This document shows positions 16,553-25,441 of a stretch of 32,411 nt of DNA, piece after piece. Made by a program: the position numbers and the translations under genes. The notes under the pieces are model-generated. The model did not search any database. It had not been told where the DNA came from and saw only the letters and a list, made by a program, of their open reading frames with translations. Source of the DNA: Candidatus Krumholzibacteriota bacterium (GTDB taxonomy: Bacteria > Krumholzibacteriota > Krumholzibacteriia > JAJRXK01); contig JAJDAC010000034.1 in NCBI GenBank assembly GCA_029262065.1, positions 1 to 32,411 of the forward strand, read 5' to 3'. The stretch's first letter is position 1. Each line of letters begins with the position of its first letter.

Positions 16553-16740
16553 TCCGGGGCTGATGGGCCCCAATCAAATCTTCCTGCATCAGGATTGGAA
16601 CCCGGCCCGTGCCCCCTGCGTCTGGGTGGGTGAACGAGATGAAGTGCGACTGTAACCATCGGTGAGGCTCGCACGTACCTCAACTCACCAGGGCAACGGT
16701 ATGTATTCTGGTCCTGGACCCACATTATCTGGAGAGTGCG
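16553..16740. other. Intergenic region before the efflux operon
   Basis: 188 bases without a gene. A short GGGGC/GCCCC stem just after the lipoprotein stop is the only terminator-like element and is weak. TATTCT near 16702-16707 could be a -10 box, but no good -35 was found, so no promoter is called. GGAGAG lies about 6 bases before the adaptor-protein ATG. Confidence 0.4.
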
Positions 16741-17940
16741 ATGCGCAAGGGAAGTCGTAGGCGGCGGTTTTTCGTCCTGGGTCTGATTGTGGTCGTGCTC
16801 GCCGGCGGCGGCTTTTTCTGGTTCCAAACCAACCAGGGCGGTGACAGCGTGGCGCTTGCGGCCGACGGCAAGAGCACCGGAGGCGACGACGCCGAAGGAG
16901 ACGCTGAAAAAGACGAGAATCCGGCCGTTCCGGTGGAACTCGAACCCGCCGCCACCCGCAACATTCCATCCTATTTCAGTACCACCGGAACGCTCGAGGC
17001 TCTACGCCAGGTCGAGCTTATTTCCAAGGCGCAGGGTCAGATCATGCGTCTGGCCGTGGAAGAGGGCGATTTCGTAAAGCGCGGCGCCGTGTTGCTGGAG
17101 TTCGATCACCGCGAGCAGAAGATCCTGAAGGATCAAGCCCAGGTGCGGTCGGAGACCACGCGCCTCGAACTGGAACGCATGCAGAACATGTCCGACCGCG
17201 GATTGGCCACCGACCGCGAACTGGAAACCGCGCGTCAGGCCTACGACGTGAACAAGCTCGAGTACGAGCTGGCCAAGGTCCGACTGGAGAACCACATCGT
17301 TCGCGCCCCGTTTGCCGGCCAGGTCACCGCCCGGATGGTGGAATTGGGACAAACAGTATCGGTGGGCGCGCCACTGGTGAACATGGCCGACATCTCGCCC
17401 TTGGAAGTCCGTCTGTTCCTGCCCGAAAAAATAGTGAGCCAACTCAAGCTGGGTCAGCCCGTGGACATTCGACCCGACGTGCAACCCGAGCCGGCGCTCG
17501 AGGGCGTCGTGCATCGCATTGCGCCCGTGGTTGATCCGGGCACCGCCACCATGAAAGTGACGTTGCGGGTGGAAGATCCCCGGGGTGAGGGCCGCGTCGG
17601 CAGCTTCGTGCGCGCACGCATTACCACCGACGTACACGAGAATGCGATCGCCGTGCCCAAGCGCTCGGTAGTGAACGAAGCCGGCGCCAGTTTCGTATTC
17701 GTCGCCGAGGCCGACAGCGTGCGCAAGGTGGCCGTCGAGTTGGGCTACGTAGACGATGACCACGTGGAACTGCTGGACGGCATCGACGCGGGCGAGGTGG
17801 TGGTTACCGTGGGTCAGGGCGGACTACGCACGGGCTCGCGCATCCGCGACCTATCCCAGCCCGAGGCCGCGGCCGACTCCACGGGCGGCGCTGATAGCGA
17901 CGAAGAAACCCAGGTGGCTGCGGCCGCGAGCAAGGAGTAG
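16741..17940 (+). CDS. RND efflux periplasmic adaptor (membrane fusion protein, HlyD/AcrA family)
   Basis: A 399-residue adaptor that links an inner-membrane RND pump with an outer-membrane channel. Residues 1-8 are basic (RKGSRRRR), 9-28 form one membrane anchor, and an acidic linker runs to ~60. The first half-lipoyl strand follows (GTLEALRQVELISKAQGQI, EGDFVKRGAVLLEFD), then a helical hairpin (~120-175), the second half-lipoyl (NHIVRAPFAGQVTARMVELGQ), the beta-barrel (VRLFLPEKIVSQLKLGQPV, DPGTATMKVTLRVEDP) and the membrane-proximal domain (IAVPKRSVV to VVVTVGQGGL). The C-terminus is Asp/Ala-rich and probably disordered. It is the first gene of the pump operon: the next start is only 4 bases after its stop. 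No lipobox cysteine, so it is anchored by the N-terminal helix. Confidence 0.93.
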   Translation: MRKGSRRRRFFVLGLIVVVLAGGGFFWFQTNQGGDSVALAADGKSTGGDDAEGDAEKDENPAVPVELEPAATRNIPSYFSTTGTLEALRQVELISKAQGQIMRLAVEEGDFVKRGAVLLEFDHREQKILKDQAQVRSETTRLELERMQNMSDRGLATDRELETARQAYDVNKLEYELAKVRLENHIVRAPFAGQVTARMVELGQTVSVGAPLVNMADISPLEVRLFLPEKIVSQLKLGQPVDIRPDVQPEPALEGVVHRIAPVVDPGTATMKVTLRVEDPRGEGRVGSFVRARITTDVHENAIAVPKRSVVNEAGASFVFVAEADSVRKVAVELGYVDDDHVELLDGIDAGEVVVTVGQGGLRTGSRIRDLSQPEAAADSTGGADSDEETQVAAAASKE

Positions 17941-17944
17941 CCGC

Positions 17945-20900
17945 ATGCGCGCCATTATCGAGTACGCGGTGGCGCACCGCGTCACTATTCTAATGGTCAC
18001 CCTGGCCGCGGTGTTGTTCGGCTACGTTTCGCTGGGTCGACTTCCCATGCAGCTGCTGCCCGATATCAGCTATCCAACTCTGACCGTCCAGACCGAGCTG
18101 CCCGATTCGGCGCCCGGCGAGGTCGAGGCGTTGCTTACGCGCCCCCTCGAAGAGTCCGTGGGCGTGGTGCCCGGTCTGCGCCGAGTGCACTCCATCAGCC
18201 AGCCTGGCGTAAGCGAGATCACCCTGGAATTCGGTTGGGGCACCAGCATGGACTTCGCGGCGTTGGACGTTCGCGAAAAGATGGACATGTTGCAGCTGCC
18301 GGAAAAAGCCACCGCGCCATTGTTGCTGCGTTTTGATCCAACACTCGACCCTGTATTGCGATTGGGCCTGTCGGGCGAGTCGAACATGGTGCATCTGCGC
18401 CACCTGGCCGAGCACGTCGTCAAGAAGGAGCTGGAATCGCTCGACGGCGTGGCCGCGGCCAAGATCGTGGGCGGGCTGCAAGAGCAGGTGCACGTGGATG
18501 TGGACGAGGCTCGGCTCGCGCAGCTGGGCGTGCCCATCGTCGAGGTGGCACGAATGGTGGGGGCCGAGAACGTCAATGCCGCCGGTGGTCGCCTGCGCGA
18601 CAGTGATTCCCAGTATCTGGTGCGCACGCTCAACGAGTTCGAGAGCATCGAGGACATCGCGGCCACCATCATCCTGCGTTCGGAAGGGCGAGTCGTTCGA
18701 CTGGGTGACGTGGCCGAGGTAACCCGCGCCTGGAAAGAGCGCGAGATCGTCAGCCGTATCGACGGCCGTCCGGCGGTTGAGATCGCGGTCTACAAAGAGG
18801 GTGACGCCAACATCGTGGAGGTCGCGAAGCGGGTGCGTCGCCAGATTCCCCGGCTGGGTAAGATGCTCGACGGCTCGGGCGATCTGACCGTGCTTACCGA
18901 TCAATCCACGTTCATCGAGTCGGCGGTCCAGCAGGTTCGCAACAACGCAATGCTGGGCGGTGTGCTGGCCATTCTCGTACTGCTCCTGTTTCTACGCGAC
19001 TTCCGTAGCACGGCCATCATCGCGGTTTCCATTCCGACCTCGATCGTGGCCACGTTCATCCTCATGTACCGGCAGGGTGTATCCCTGAACATCATGAGCC
19101 TGGGTGGCCTGGCGCTCGGCGTCGGCATGCTCGTCGACAATTCCATCGTTGTGCTCGAAAGCATCGTGCGCCACCGCCGCTCGGGAGCCGATCTCACCGA
19201 GGCCGCGGTGGAAGGCACCGCCGAGGTGGGGCAAGCGGTCACCGCTTCCACGCTCACGACCATCGCGGTGTTTCTGCCCATCCTGTTCGTCGAGGGCGTG
19301 GCTCGTCAGATCTTCAAGGACCAGGCCCTCACGGTGACCTACGCGCTGTTGGTGAGCCTGGTCGTGGCCCTGACCCTTACTCCCATGTTGGCGGCGCTCG
19401 GTCGCCGGCGCCCGTCATCAGCCAGCGGGAAACTCCAGCGGACCGAAGCACCTTCACTGCACGCGCCCGAAACCGAAGGGTTGTACGCGCGCATTCTCGA
19501 GAGCGCGCTGTCGCACAAGGCGGCGGTTCTGGTGGGGGCATTTGGTCTGTTTGCCGCGGTCGTGCTGGGCTCGGGCGGCCTGGGCAGCGAGCTGATCCCC
19601 TCGTTGTCGCAGGGAGAGTTCCGGTTTGATCTGGAGCTGGCCGAGGGTACGCCGATCGAAAGCACGGACGAAATCCTGAAGCGCGTGGAAGAGCGCGTAG
19701 CGGCCGTCGCCGGGGTCGAACACGTGTTCGCCAACGTAGGCGTGGACGCCCGGGAGAGTGGGACGATCCGTAACAAGAAAGAGCATCATGCCGAGCTGAA
19801 CATTCGGTTGGGCGAAGGCATTCGGGGCGACGACGAAGAGGCAATCATCTCGAAGGTCCGCGCCGAGCTGGCCCAATTCGATACGCTCAACCCCACGCTT
19901 CTGCGTCCTTCCTATTTTTCATTCAAGACGCCGATCGCCATCGAAATCTACGGCTACGACCTGAACGAGCTGGATGGTGTGGCGCGGCAGGTGGTGGCGG
20001 CACTGGGCAACGTGGAAGGGCTTCGCGACGTGCGTTCGAGCGTGCAGCCGGGTAGCCCCGAGGTCCAGATCCGTTTCGACCGCGACAAACTGAAGATCGC
20101 CGGCCTTGGCCTGCGCGACGCCAGCGAAGCGATGCGCACCAAGATCCTGGGCGAGGTGGCCACCGATCTGAAAGATCGGGATCGGCAGATCGATGTTCTG
20201 GTGCGCAGCGGCGAGGCCCAGTCGGTGAGTTTCGACGAGCTGCAGACCATGGTTGTGGGCTACAAAGATCAGGCTCCGGTGCGCCTGGCCTCGGTCGCCA
20301 ACGTGAAGGTCGAGCGGGGTCCGTCACGCATCGAACGCATCGCCCAGACTCGCGCGGTCACGGTCACCGCGAATCTGGTGGGACGGGATCTGGGCAGTGT
20401 GAGTCGTGACATCGACGTGCAACTGGCCGGCGTGCCCTTGCCGGCCGACGTAACGCTCGACATGGGCGGACAGAACGAGGAGATGCGTGGCAGCTTGCGT
20501 AGCCTGCAGTTCGCGGCGGCGCTGGCCTTGTTCCTGGTGTACCTGGTCATGGCCAGCCAGTTCGAGTCGTTGCTCAATCCCTTCCTCATTCTTTTCTCGG
20601 TGCCGTTGGCATTCATTGGCGTTTGGGCGGGACTGAAGCTGACGCAAACGCCGGTGAGCGTGGTGGTCATGATAGGCGCCATCATGTTGGCGGGTATCGT
20701 GGTCAACAATGGCATCGTGCTGGTCGACCTTATTGGTCAGTTGCGGCGACGGGGCGTAACCGTCCACAACGCGATTCTCCAGGCCGGACGCACGCGCCTT
20801 CGGCCCATCGTGATGACCACCACCACCACCGTTCTGGGTCTGTTGCCCATGGCCGTGTTTCCCGGCGAAGGCAGCGAGATCGGTTCGCCGCTGGCCATTA

Positions 20901-20986
20901 CCGTCATCGGCGGACTGCTGGTGTCCACCGTGCTGACCCTGGTGGTCATTCCGGTGCTCTACGCAACCGTGCACCGGGAGGCCTGA
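17945..20986 (+). CDS. RND efflux permease, first of a tandem pair
   Basis: The 1013-residue product is an AcrB/HAE1-type proton-driven exporter with two halves, each with a membrane helix, a large periplasmic loop and a bundle of helices. Start at 17945 follows AAGGAG and gives the typical IIEYAVAHRVTILMVTL first helix; a longer frame from 17756 only reads out of frame through the adaptor gene. Family marks: LPMQLLPDISYPTLTV, IPTSIVATF, LGVGMLVDNSIVVLES in TM4 and IVVNNGIVLVD in TM10. The proton-relay positions differ from AcrB: Asp-Asn (D398-N399) replaces Asp-Asp and N921 stands where AcrB has Lys940. Related unstudied RND proteins also show this pattern as I recall, so I do not take it as inactive. 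Substrate unknown. The next permease starts 3 bases after the stop, as in MdtABC-type systems. Confidence 0.94.
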   Translation: MRAIIEYAVAHRVTILMVTLAAVLFGYVSLGRLPMQLLPDISYPTLTVQTELPDSAPGEVEALLTRPLEESVGVVPGLRRVHSISQPGVSEITLEFGWGTSMDFAALDVREKMDMLQLPEKATAPLLLRFDPTLDPVLRLGLSGESNMVHLRHLAEHVVKKELESLDGVAAAKIVGGLQEQVHVDVDEARLAQLGVPIVEVARMVGAENVNAAGGRLRDSDSQYLVRTLNEFESIEDIAATIILRSEGRVVRLGDVAEVTRAWKEREIVSRIDGRPAVEIAVYKEGDANIVEVAKRVRRQIPRLGKMLDGSGDLTVLTDQSTFIESAVQQVRNNAMLGGVLAILVLLLFLRDFRSTAIIAVSIPTSIVATFILMYRQGVSLNIMSLGGLALGVGMLVDNSIVVLESIVRHRRSGADLTEAAVEGTAEVGQAVTASTLTTIAVFLPILFVEGVARQIFKDQALTVTYALLVSLVVALTLTPMLAALGRRRPSSASGKLQRTEAPSLHAPETEGLYARILESALSHKAAVLVGAFGLFAAVVLGSGGLGSELIPSLSQGEFRFDLELAEGTPIESTDEILKRVEERVAAVAGVEHVFANVGVDARESGTIRNKKEHHAELNIRLGEGIRGDDEEAIISKVRAELAQFDTLNPTLLRPSYFSFKTPIAIEIYGYDLNELDGVARQVVAALGNVEGLRDVRSSVQPGSPEVQIRFDRDKLKIAGLGLRDASEAMRTKILGEVATDLKDRDRQIDVLVRSGEAQSVSFDELQTMVVGYKDQAPVRLASVANVKVERGPSRIERIAQTRAVTVTANLVGRDLGSVSRDIDVQLAGVPLPADVTLDMGGQNEEMRGSLRSLQFAAALALFLVYLVMASQFESLLNPFLILFSVPLAFIGVWAGLKLTQTPVSVVVMIGAIMLAGIVVNNGIVLVDLIGQLRRRGVTVHNAILQAGRTRLRPIVMTTTTTVLGLLPMAVFPGEGSEIGSPLAITVIGGLLVSTVLTLVVIPVLYATVHREA

Positions 20987-20989
20987 CCC

Positions 20990-23900
20990 ATGTGGCTCAC
21001 CAAGATCGCGATCGCACGGCCGGTCACCGTTTTCATGGTGTTGGTATCGACGTTGGTGCTGGGCGCCATCAGTCTCGATCGTCTGCCCATGAATTTTCTA
21101 CCCAACGCCGAGTTTCCGTTCATCGGCGTCCAGGTTCCGTATCCCAATGGCATCCCGACCCAGGTCGAGCGCGACATCGCGCGACCCATTGAAGAGATCC
21201 TGGCCACGCTGGGCGGTGTGGAAGAGATCTTCAGCAACAGCGACAGCGATGGCTGCTTCGTAGGTGTGGAGTTCGACTGGGGTCGCGACGTCAACGTCCT
21301 GCGCATGGAAGTGAAGGAGAAGCTCGACCAGATCCGTCCGGAGCTTCCCGAAGACGTGCAGGATATCTTCCTGTTCACGTTCAACACGTCGGACATTCCC
21401 ATCGTCGAAGGTCGTATCAGCGCCAAGGATCGCGATATCTCCGAGTCCTACGATCTGATCGAGCGCCGCGTCGTCGACCGCCTGGCTCGCATTCAGGGGG
21501 TTGGCCGCGTTCAGATCCACGGAGTGGAGCCGGCCGACGTATCGGTGTACCTCAAACTCGATCAGATCAAGGAATTTGGCGTCGATGTCGGGCAGCTGTT
21601 CCGGGATCTGAGCAACAGTAATCTGAACCTGACGGTGGGCCAGGTCACGCGCGATGGACTGAGGTACTCTCTGCGAAGCATGGGTTCGCTGACCGACATC
21701 GAAGAATTGGAAAACCTGCCGATCGACGACAAGGGCCTGCGCCTGAAGGACATTGCCGACGTCCACTACGGGGTGCCGGCGTTGACCTACGGACGCTTCC
21801 TGAATCTGGAACCCGCGGTCGCGTTCATGATCCAGAAGTCCAGCGACGCCAACACGGTCGAAGTGGTCAAGGAGATCAAGGCCGAGCTGGCCGAGATCAA
21901 CCGCGATCCCGCGCTCGAGGGCATCGACGTACTCATGTTCTTCGATCAGGGAGAGCAGATCACCAACAGCCTCAGCGGGTTGCTCTCGGCTGGTTTCATT
22001 GGCGCTCTGTTGGCGGTGGGAGTTCTGTACTTCTTCCTGCGCCATCTGGGTACCACGCTGATCGTCAGTCTGGCCATTCCACTGTCGGTGGTGGGCACCG
22101 CCAGCTACATGTTCCTGAGCGGCGGCAGCCTCAACATCCTGTCCATGATGGGACTCATGTTGGGGGTGGGGATGCTCATCGACAATGCCGTGGTGGTGTT
22201 GGAGTCCATCTACCGCCGCATGGGCCTGGGCGAGAACTCGATCGAGGCCACCGTGCGCGGCACCAAGGACGTGGGGCGCGCCGTGGTCTCGGCCACGCTC
22301 ACATCCATCGTCGTGTTCGCGCCGGTTATCTTCGGCGCGCGCAGCGAGCTCACCATCTGGTTGAGGGAGATCGGCGTCACGATCTCTTCCACGCTCATCA
22401 TTTCCCTGGTCGTCAGCCTGACCGTCATTCCCGTGCTCACCGCGCATCTGCTCAAGGGCGGCAAGCGATCGGTGGGGCGCAACAAGATGGTCGAGGGCTG
22501 GAGCGCGCGCTACGCCAGGGTTCTCAAGTGGACCGCGGTAGACCACCCCTGGATCACCGGCGTTCCCATTGCGTTGGGCGTCATCGTGATCACGGGAGTC
22601 GCGATTGTGATCACCGGCTTTGGCCCGGACGTCGATGGAGACCGTGGCCTGCGGCAGGAATACATGCAGGTTACGTACGACTTCTCGGACAACGTGAGCT
22701 ACCGGATTTCCAAAGAGACCGTGGAGAAGGTACAGAAGGAGATCTGGGACCTGCGCGAAGACTACGGCCTCGAATATGTGTACTCCTACTACCAGGACAA
22801 TTTCGGCCTCACGCGCCTGTATTTTGCGGACGGCGACCTGAGCGAAAGCCGTATGCGCGAATTGCGCACGCGGCTACGCGAGGATCTGCCCGAGCTGGCC
22901 GGCGTCGAATTCAGACTGGGCGACGACGATCAGGCCGGCGGCGGCGCGCAACAGGTGCAGGTCTACCTCCACGGCGAAGACGGCGACGAACTCGCCCGCA
23001 TGTCGCACGAAGTCAAACGGCGCATGGGCCTGGTCAACGACATCTCCGACGTCAGGACCGACATCGAGGAAGGCGCCGAAGAAGTGCAGGTGCACGTGGA
23101 TTCTTCGCTGGCGTCGCAGTACGGGCTCTCGGCCGACCAGGTGGCGCAGGTCATGGGGATCACCTTTCGCGGCGTGCAGCTGCCGCGCATCCCCGGAGAG
23201 AAGCGCGAGATGGACCTGTGGGTCGTGTTGCAGCCCGAAGATCGGCGCAGCATCGCCAGCCTCGAATCCATGCTCATGCGGTCGGACGGCGGCAAGGACA
23301 TCGCGTTGGACCAGATTGCCAGCACCACCATTGCCCGTGGTCCCAATCAGGTTCGACGACAGGACCAGAAGACGTCGGTTGGCGTGCGTGGGAGCTACGA
23401 GGGCGAGGAGTTCAGCGAGGCCCTCGACGAGGTCCGAGCCGTCATGAACAGCATCTACTTTCCGGCTGGTTACAGCTGGAGCTTCTCGGGCGACATCGAG
23501 GGCCTGCAGGACGATCAGAACCAGATGGCCGTGAATGCCCTGCTGGCCGTGGTTTGCGTGTACATGATCATGGCCAGCCTGTTCGAAAGTCTGATGTTCC
23601 CGTTGGTGGTCATGTCGTGCATGCCGTTCGCCAGCCTGGGCGTGATCTGGCTCATGATGCTCACCAACACACCATTCAACATCATGGCCATGATTGGCAT
23701 GGTGATCCTGGTGGGGATCGTGGTGAACAACGGGATCGTTCTGGTCGACCACATCAATCACCATCGGCGTGAGGGTCGCGACCTGGACGAGGCCATTCTG
23801 CTGGGCGGACGCGAACGGTTCCGGCCCATTCTCATGACCGCCACGACCACAATTCTGGGACTCATTCCGCTGGCCGTCAGCGGCAACCATGTGGGTGGAG

Positions 23901-24094
23901 CCCAGACCTATCCCATGGCACGCGCCCTCATTGGCGGTTTGGCCAGCTCCACGATTCTGACGTTGGTGATGCTGCCGACCTACTACCATCTGGCCGAGAA
24001 GCAATTGGCCTTCGCGAAGAAGATGGGGCGGGGAGTTCGCGGATTGCGTTGGCGGCGGCGCCCGATTCCCGCGATCAGCCCGGCGAAATCATGA
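20990..24094 (+). CDS. RND efflux permease, second of a tandem pair
   Basis: A 1034-residue RND pump with a GGGAGG ribosome-binding site overlapping the end of the previous gene. It shows AIARPVTVFMVLVSTLVLG as first helix, LPMNFLPNAEFPFIGVQVPY, IPLSVVGTASYMF, LGVGMLIDNAVVVLESI in TM4 (D398-N399), IVVNNGIVLVDHIN in TM10 (N913 in the place of AcrB Lys940) and a TATTTILGLIP segment. The C-terminus is short and basic. It has diverged considerably from its neighbour, so the pair is an old duplication or two separately recruited subunits; a mixed trimer, as known for MdtB and MdtC, is a reasonable inference. No TolC-like channel gene is within the window, so the outer-membrane partner must be encoded elsewhere. 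Confidence 0.94.
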   Translation: MWLTKIAIARPVTVFMVLVSTLVLGAISLDRLPMNFLPNAEFPFIGVQVPYPNGIPTQVERDIARPIEEILATLGGVEEIFSNSDSDGCFVGVEFDWGRDVNVLRMEVKEKLDQIRPELPEDVQDIFLFTFNTSDIPIVEGRISAKDRDISESYDLIERRVVDRLARIQGVGRVQIHGVEPADVSVYLKLDQIKEFGVDVGQLFRDLSNSNLNLTVGQVTRDGLRYSLRSMGSLTDIEELENLPIDDKGLRLKDIADVHYGVPALTYGRFLNLEPAVAFMIQKSSDANTVEVVKEIKAELAEINRDPALEGIDVLMFFDQGEQITNSLSGLLSAGFIGALLAVGVLYFFLRHLGTTLIVSLAIPLSVVGTASYMFLSGGSLNILSMMGLMLGVGMLIDNAVVVLESIYRRMGLGENSIEATVRGTKDVGRAVVSATLTSIVVFAPVIFGARSELTIWLREIGVTISSTLIISLVVSLTVIPVLTAHLLKGGKRSVGRNKMVEGWSARYARVLKWTAVDHPWITGVPIALGVIVITGVAIVITGFGPDVDGDRGLRQEYMQVTYDFSDNVSYRISKETVEKVQKEIWDLREDYGLEYVYSYYQDNFGLTRLYFADGDLSESRMRELRTRLREDLPELAGVEFRLGDDDQAGGGAQQVQVYLHGEDGDELARMSHEVKRRMGLVNDISDVRTDIEEGAEEVQVHVDSSLASQYGLSADQVAQVMGITFRGVQLPRIPGEKREMDLWVVLQPEDRRSIASLESMLMRSDGGKDIALDQIASTTIARGPNQVRRQDQKTSVGVRGSYEGEEFSEALDEVRAVMNSIYFPAGYSWSFSGDIEGLQDDQNQMAVNALLAVVCVYMIMASLFESLMFPLVVMSCMPFASLGVIWLMMLTNTPFNIMAMIGMVILVGIVVNNGIVLVDHINHHRREGRDLDEAILLGGRERFRPILMTATTTILGLIPLAVSGNHVGGAQTYPMARALIGGLASSTILTLVMLPTYYHLAEKQLAFAKKMGRGVRGLRWRRRPIPAISPAKS

Positions 24095-24130
24095 TCACAG
24101 GGGATGGTCCGCGAGTTCGCGCAGTCGCTG

Positions 24131-24139
24131 TGCTAAGAT
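24131..24139 (+). promoter_or_regulatory. Extended -10 promoter for a possibly leaderless gene
   Basis: TGCTAAGAT matches the extended -10 form TGnTAnnAT (five of six in the hexamer). It ends 9 bases before the ATG at 24149, so transcription would start about at, or 2-3 bases before, the start codon. No Shine-Dalgarno is seen, which agrees with a leaderless message. No -35 was found, as expected for an extended -10 promoter. Confidence 0.45.
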
Positions 24140-24148
24140 TCCCGGCCT

Positions 24149-25441
24149 ATGTCCAATCTGCAACGAAATCTGAGGCCGGTCCGCACGTGGGCCGGTTTTC
24201 TCCTTCTTGTTCCGATCCTGATCGCGGCCGACACCCGGCCGGTCAACGCGCAACCCCGTAAGGCCCCTCCGTATACGATCGAAGAGGTACGTGAGTTCTT
24301 CACGCCGGTGTGGTCGGTAGTTTCGCTCGAGTACGTCGACTTGTTCGTGGCCGACCGCAATCGGGCTCACCCCGCGGGCATCCAAAGACTCGTCACGTTC
24401 CTCGACGAGACGATCGAGCTGTTCCCCGATCCACGGGCTCTTCGCGAGGAACTGCGGCGACGTAAGATCCGCTACTATTTCTGCCTGAGCGCGAAAGAAG
24501 TCCATCTGCTGGGCGGGATGGACGCCGAGGGCGCCGCAGTGCTTACCGAGCGCGCGGTCGTGACCCGGTGGTTGCCGCACGAACACGAACTGGTGCACAT
24601 ACTGGTCGATATCGTCGCTCGTACCAACGGTCGGCAAACCGAGCCGGTGCTGCAGGAAGGCCTGGCCAGCGCGCTGGGTGGGCGACGCAGTCTGGCGCCG
24701 GCCGCGTTGTTGCACGAGGGCGAAGTGGTACTGAGCCGGCGCCAGGTGCAACCGGATCGCCTGTGGACCTACCGCGACTTCCATTTCTACGCGGAATCTG
24801 GTCCATCCTACGCCGCGGCGGGCAGGCTGGTGCAGTTTCTTCTGGCGACCCGCGGCATGGAGAGATTCCTGACGCTATACAACCTATTGTCCGCGACCGA
24901 CGAAGTTCTGGCCAAGCGGCCCGAGGCGGCCGTCATGACGCAGATTCACGGCGTGTACGGGCAGCCGTGGCGCGAGCTTCGTGATGAGTTCCAGCGGTGG
25001 CGCAAGGAGAATCCCACGCGGTGGATTACGCCTGCCCCCCAGCCCTCCCGATTGCCCGACCTGATCGTGGGCGACAACGGGCGGCGAATGTTGCTGTGGC
25101 GCCAGGACGATGCGTCGTTGGTCATCCAGCTGGACGGCCAGGGGCGTTTGCCCGAAGCCAACGTAACCTGGGGTGACGCCTTGCCACCCGAGTACCGATC
25201 GCGTTTGGATGAGAGGACCGGAGCCACGGACCAGCGCCGATTTGGCCTGCGGATCTCGCCGGAGAGCGTGGCGGTGTATGACTTCGCACTGGATGTGGCA
25301 TTGGCCCGCGACGACGAAATGAGCAGTCAGGGTCGTGGCATGCCCGGTGCCATTACGTTGCGCCTGGACCCGAAGCTGCTGGTGCAAATGCCTCCACTGG
25401 AAGACCCGCTCATGCGCGCCGCCCCCAGTTTCCAGCGCTAG
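24149..25441 (+). CDS. Predicted secreted gluzincin-type metallopeptidase (HELVH)
   Basis: The 430-residue product begins with a signal peptide (TWAGFLLLVPILIAA core, cut near VNA-Q35). HELVH at 146-150 is an HExxH zinc motif, and E170 in LQEGLA, 23 residues after the first histidine's partner, fits the third ligand of the gluzincin class (peptidase MA-like proteins have H-E-x-x-H and an EGLA segment). Residues ~60-140 form a substrate-side beta region; a helical part follows (~180-290, with the YAAAGRLVQFLLATRG stretch); the C-terminal ~130 residues are beta-rich and unidentified. It would act outside the cytoplasm on proteins or cell-wall peptides; substrate unknown. It follows the pumps by 54 bases but may have its own promoter. 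Its TAG shares bases with the stop of pabC on the other strand. Confidence 0.65.
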   Translation: MSNLQRNLRPVRTWAGFLLLVPILIAADTRPVNAQPRKAPPYTIEEVREFFTPVWSVVSLEYVDLFVADRNRAHPAGIQRLVTFLDETIELFPDPRALREELRRRKIRYYFCLSAKEVHLLGGMDAEGAAVLTERAVVTRWLPHEHELVHILVDIVARTNGRQTEPVLQEGLASALGGRRSLAPAALLHEGEVVLSRRQVQPDRLWTYRDFHFYAESGPSYAAAGRLVQFLLATRGMERFLTLYNLLSATDEVLAKRPEAAVMTQIHGVYGQPWRELRDEFQRWRKENPTRWITPAPQPSRLPDLIVGDNGRRMLLWRQDDASLVIQLDGQGRLPEANVTWGDALPPEYRSRLDERTGATDQRRFGLRISPESVAVYDFALDVALARDDEMSSQGRGMPGAITLRLDPKLLVQMPPLEDPLMRAAPSFQR

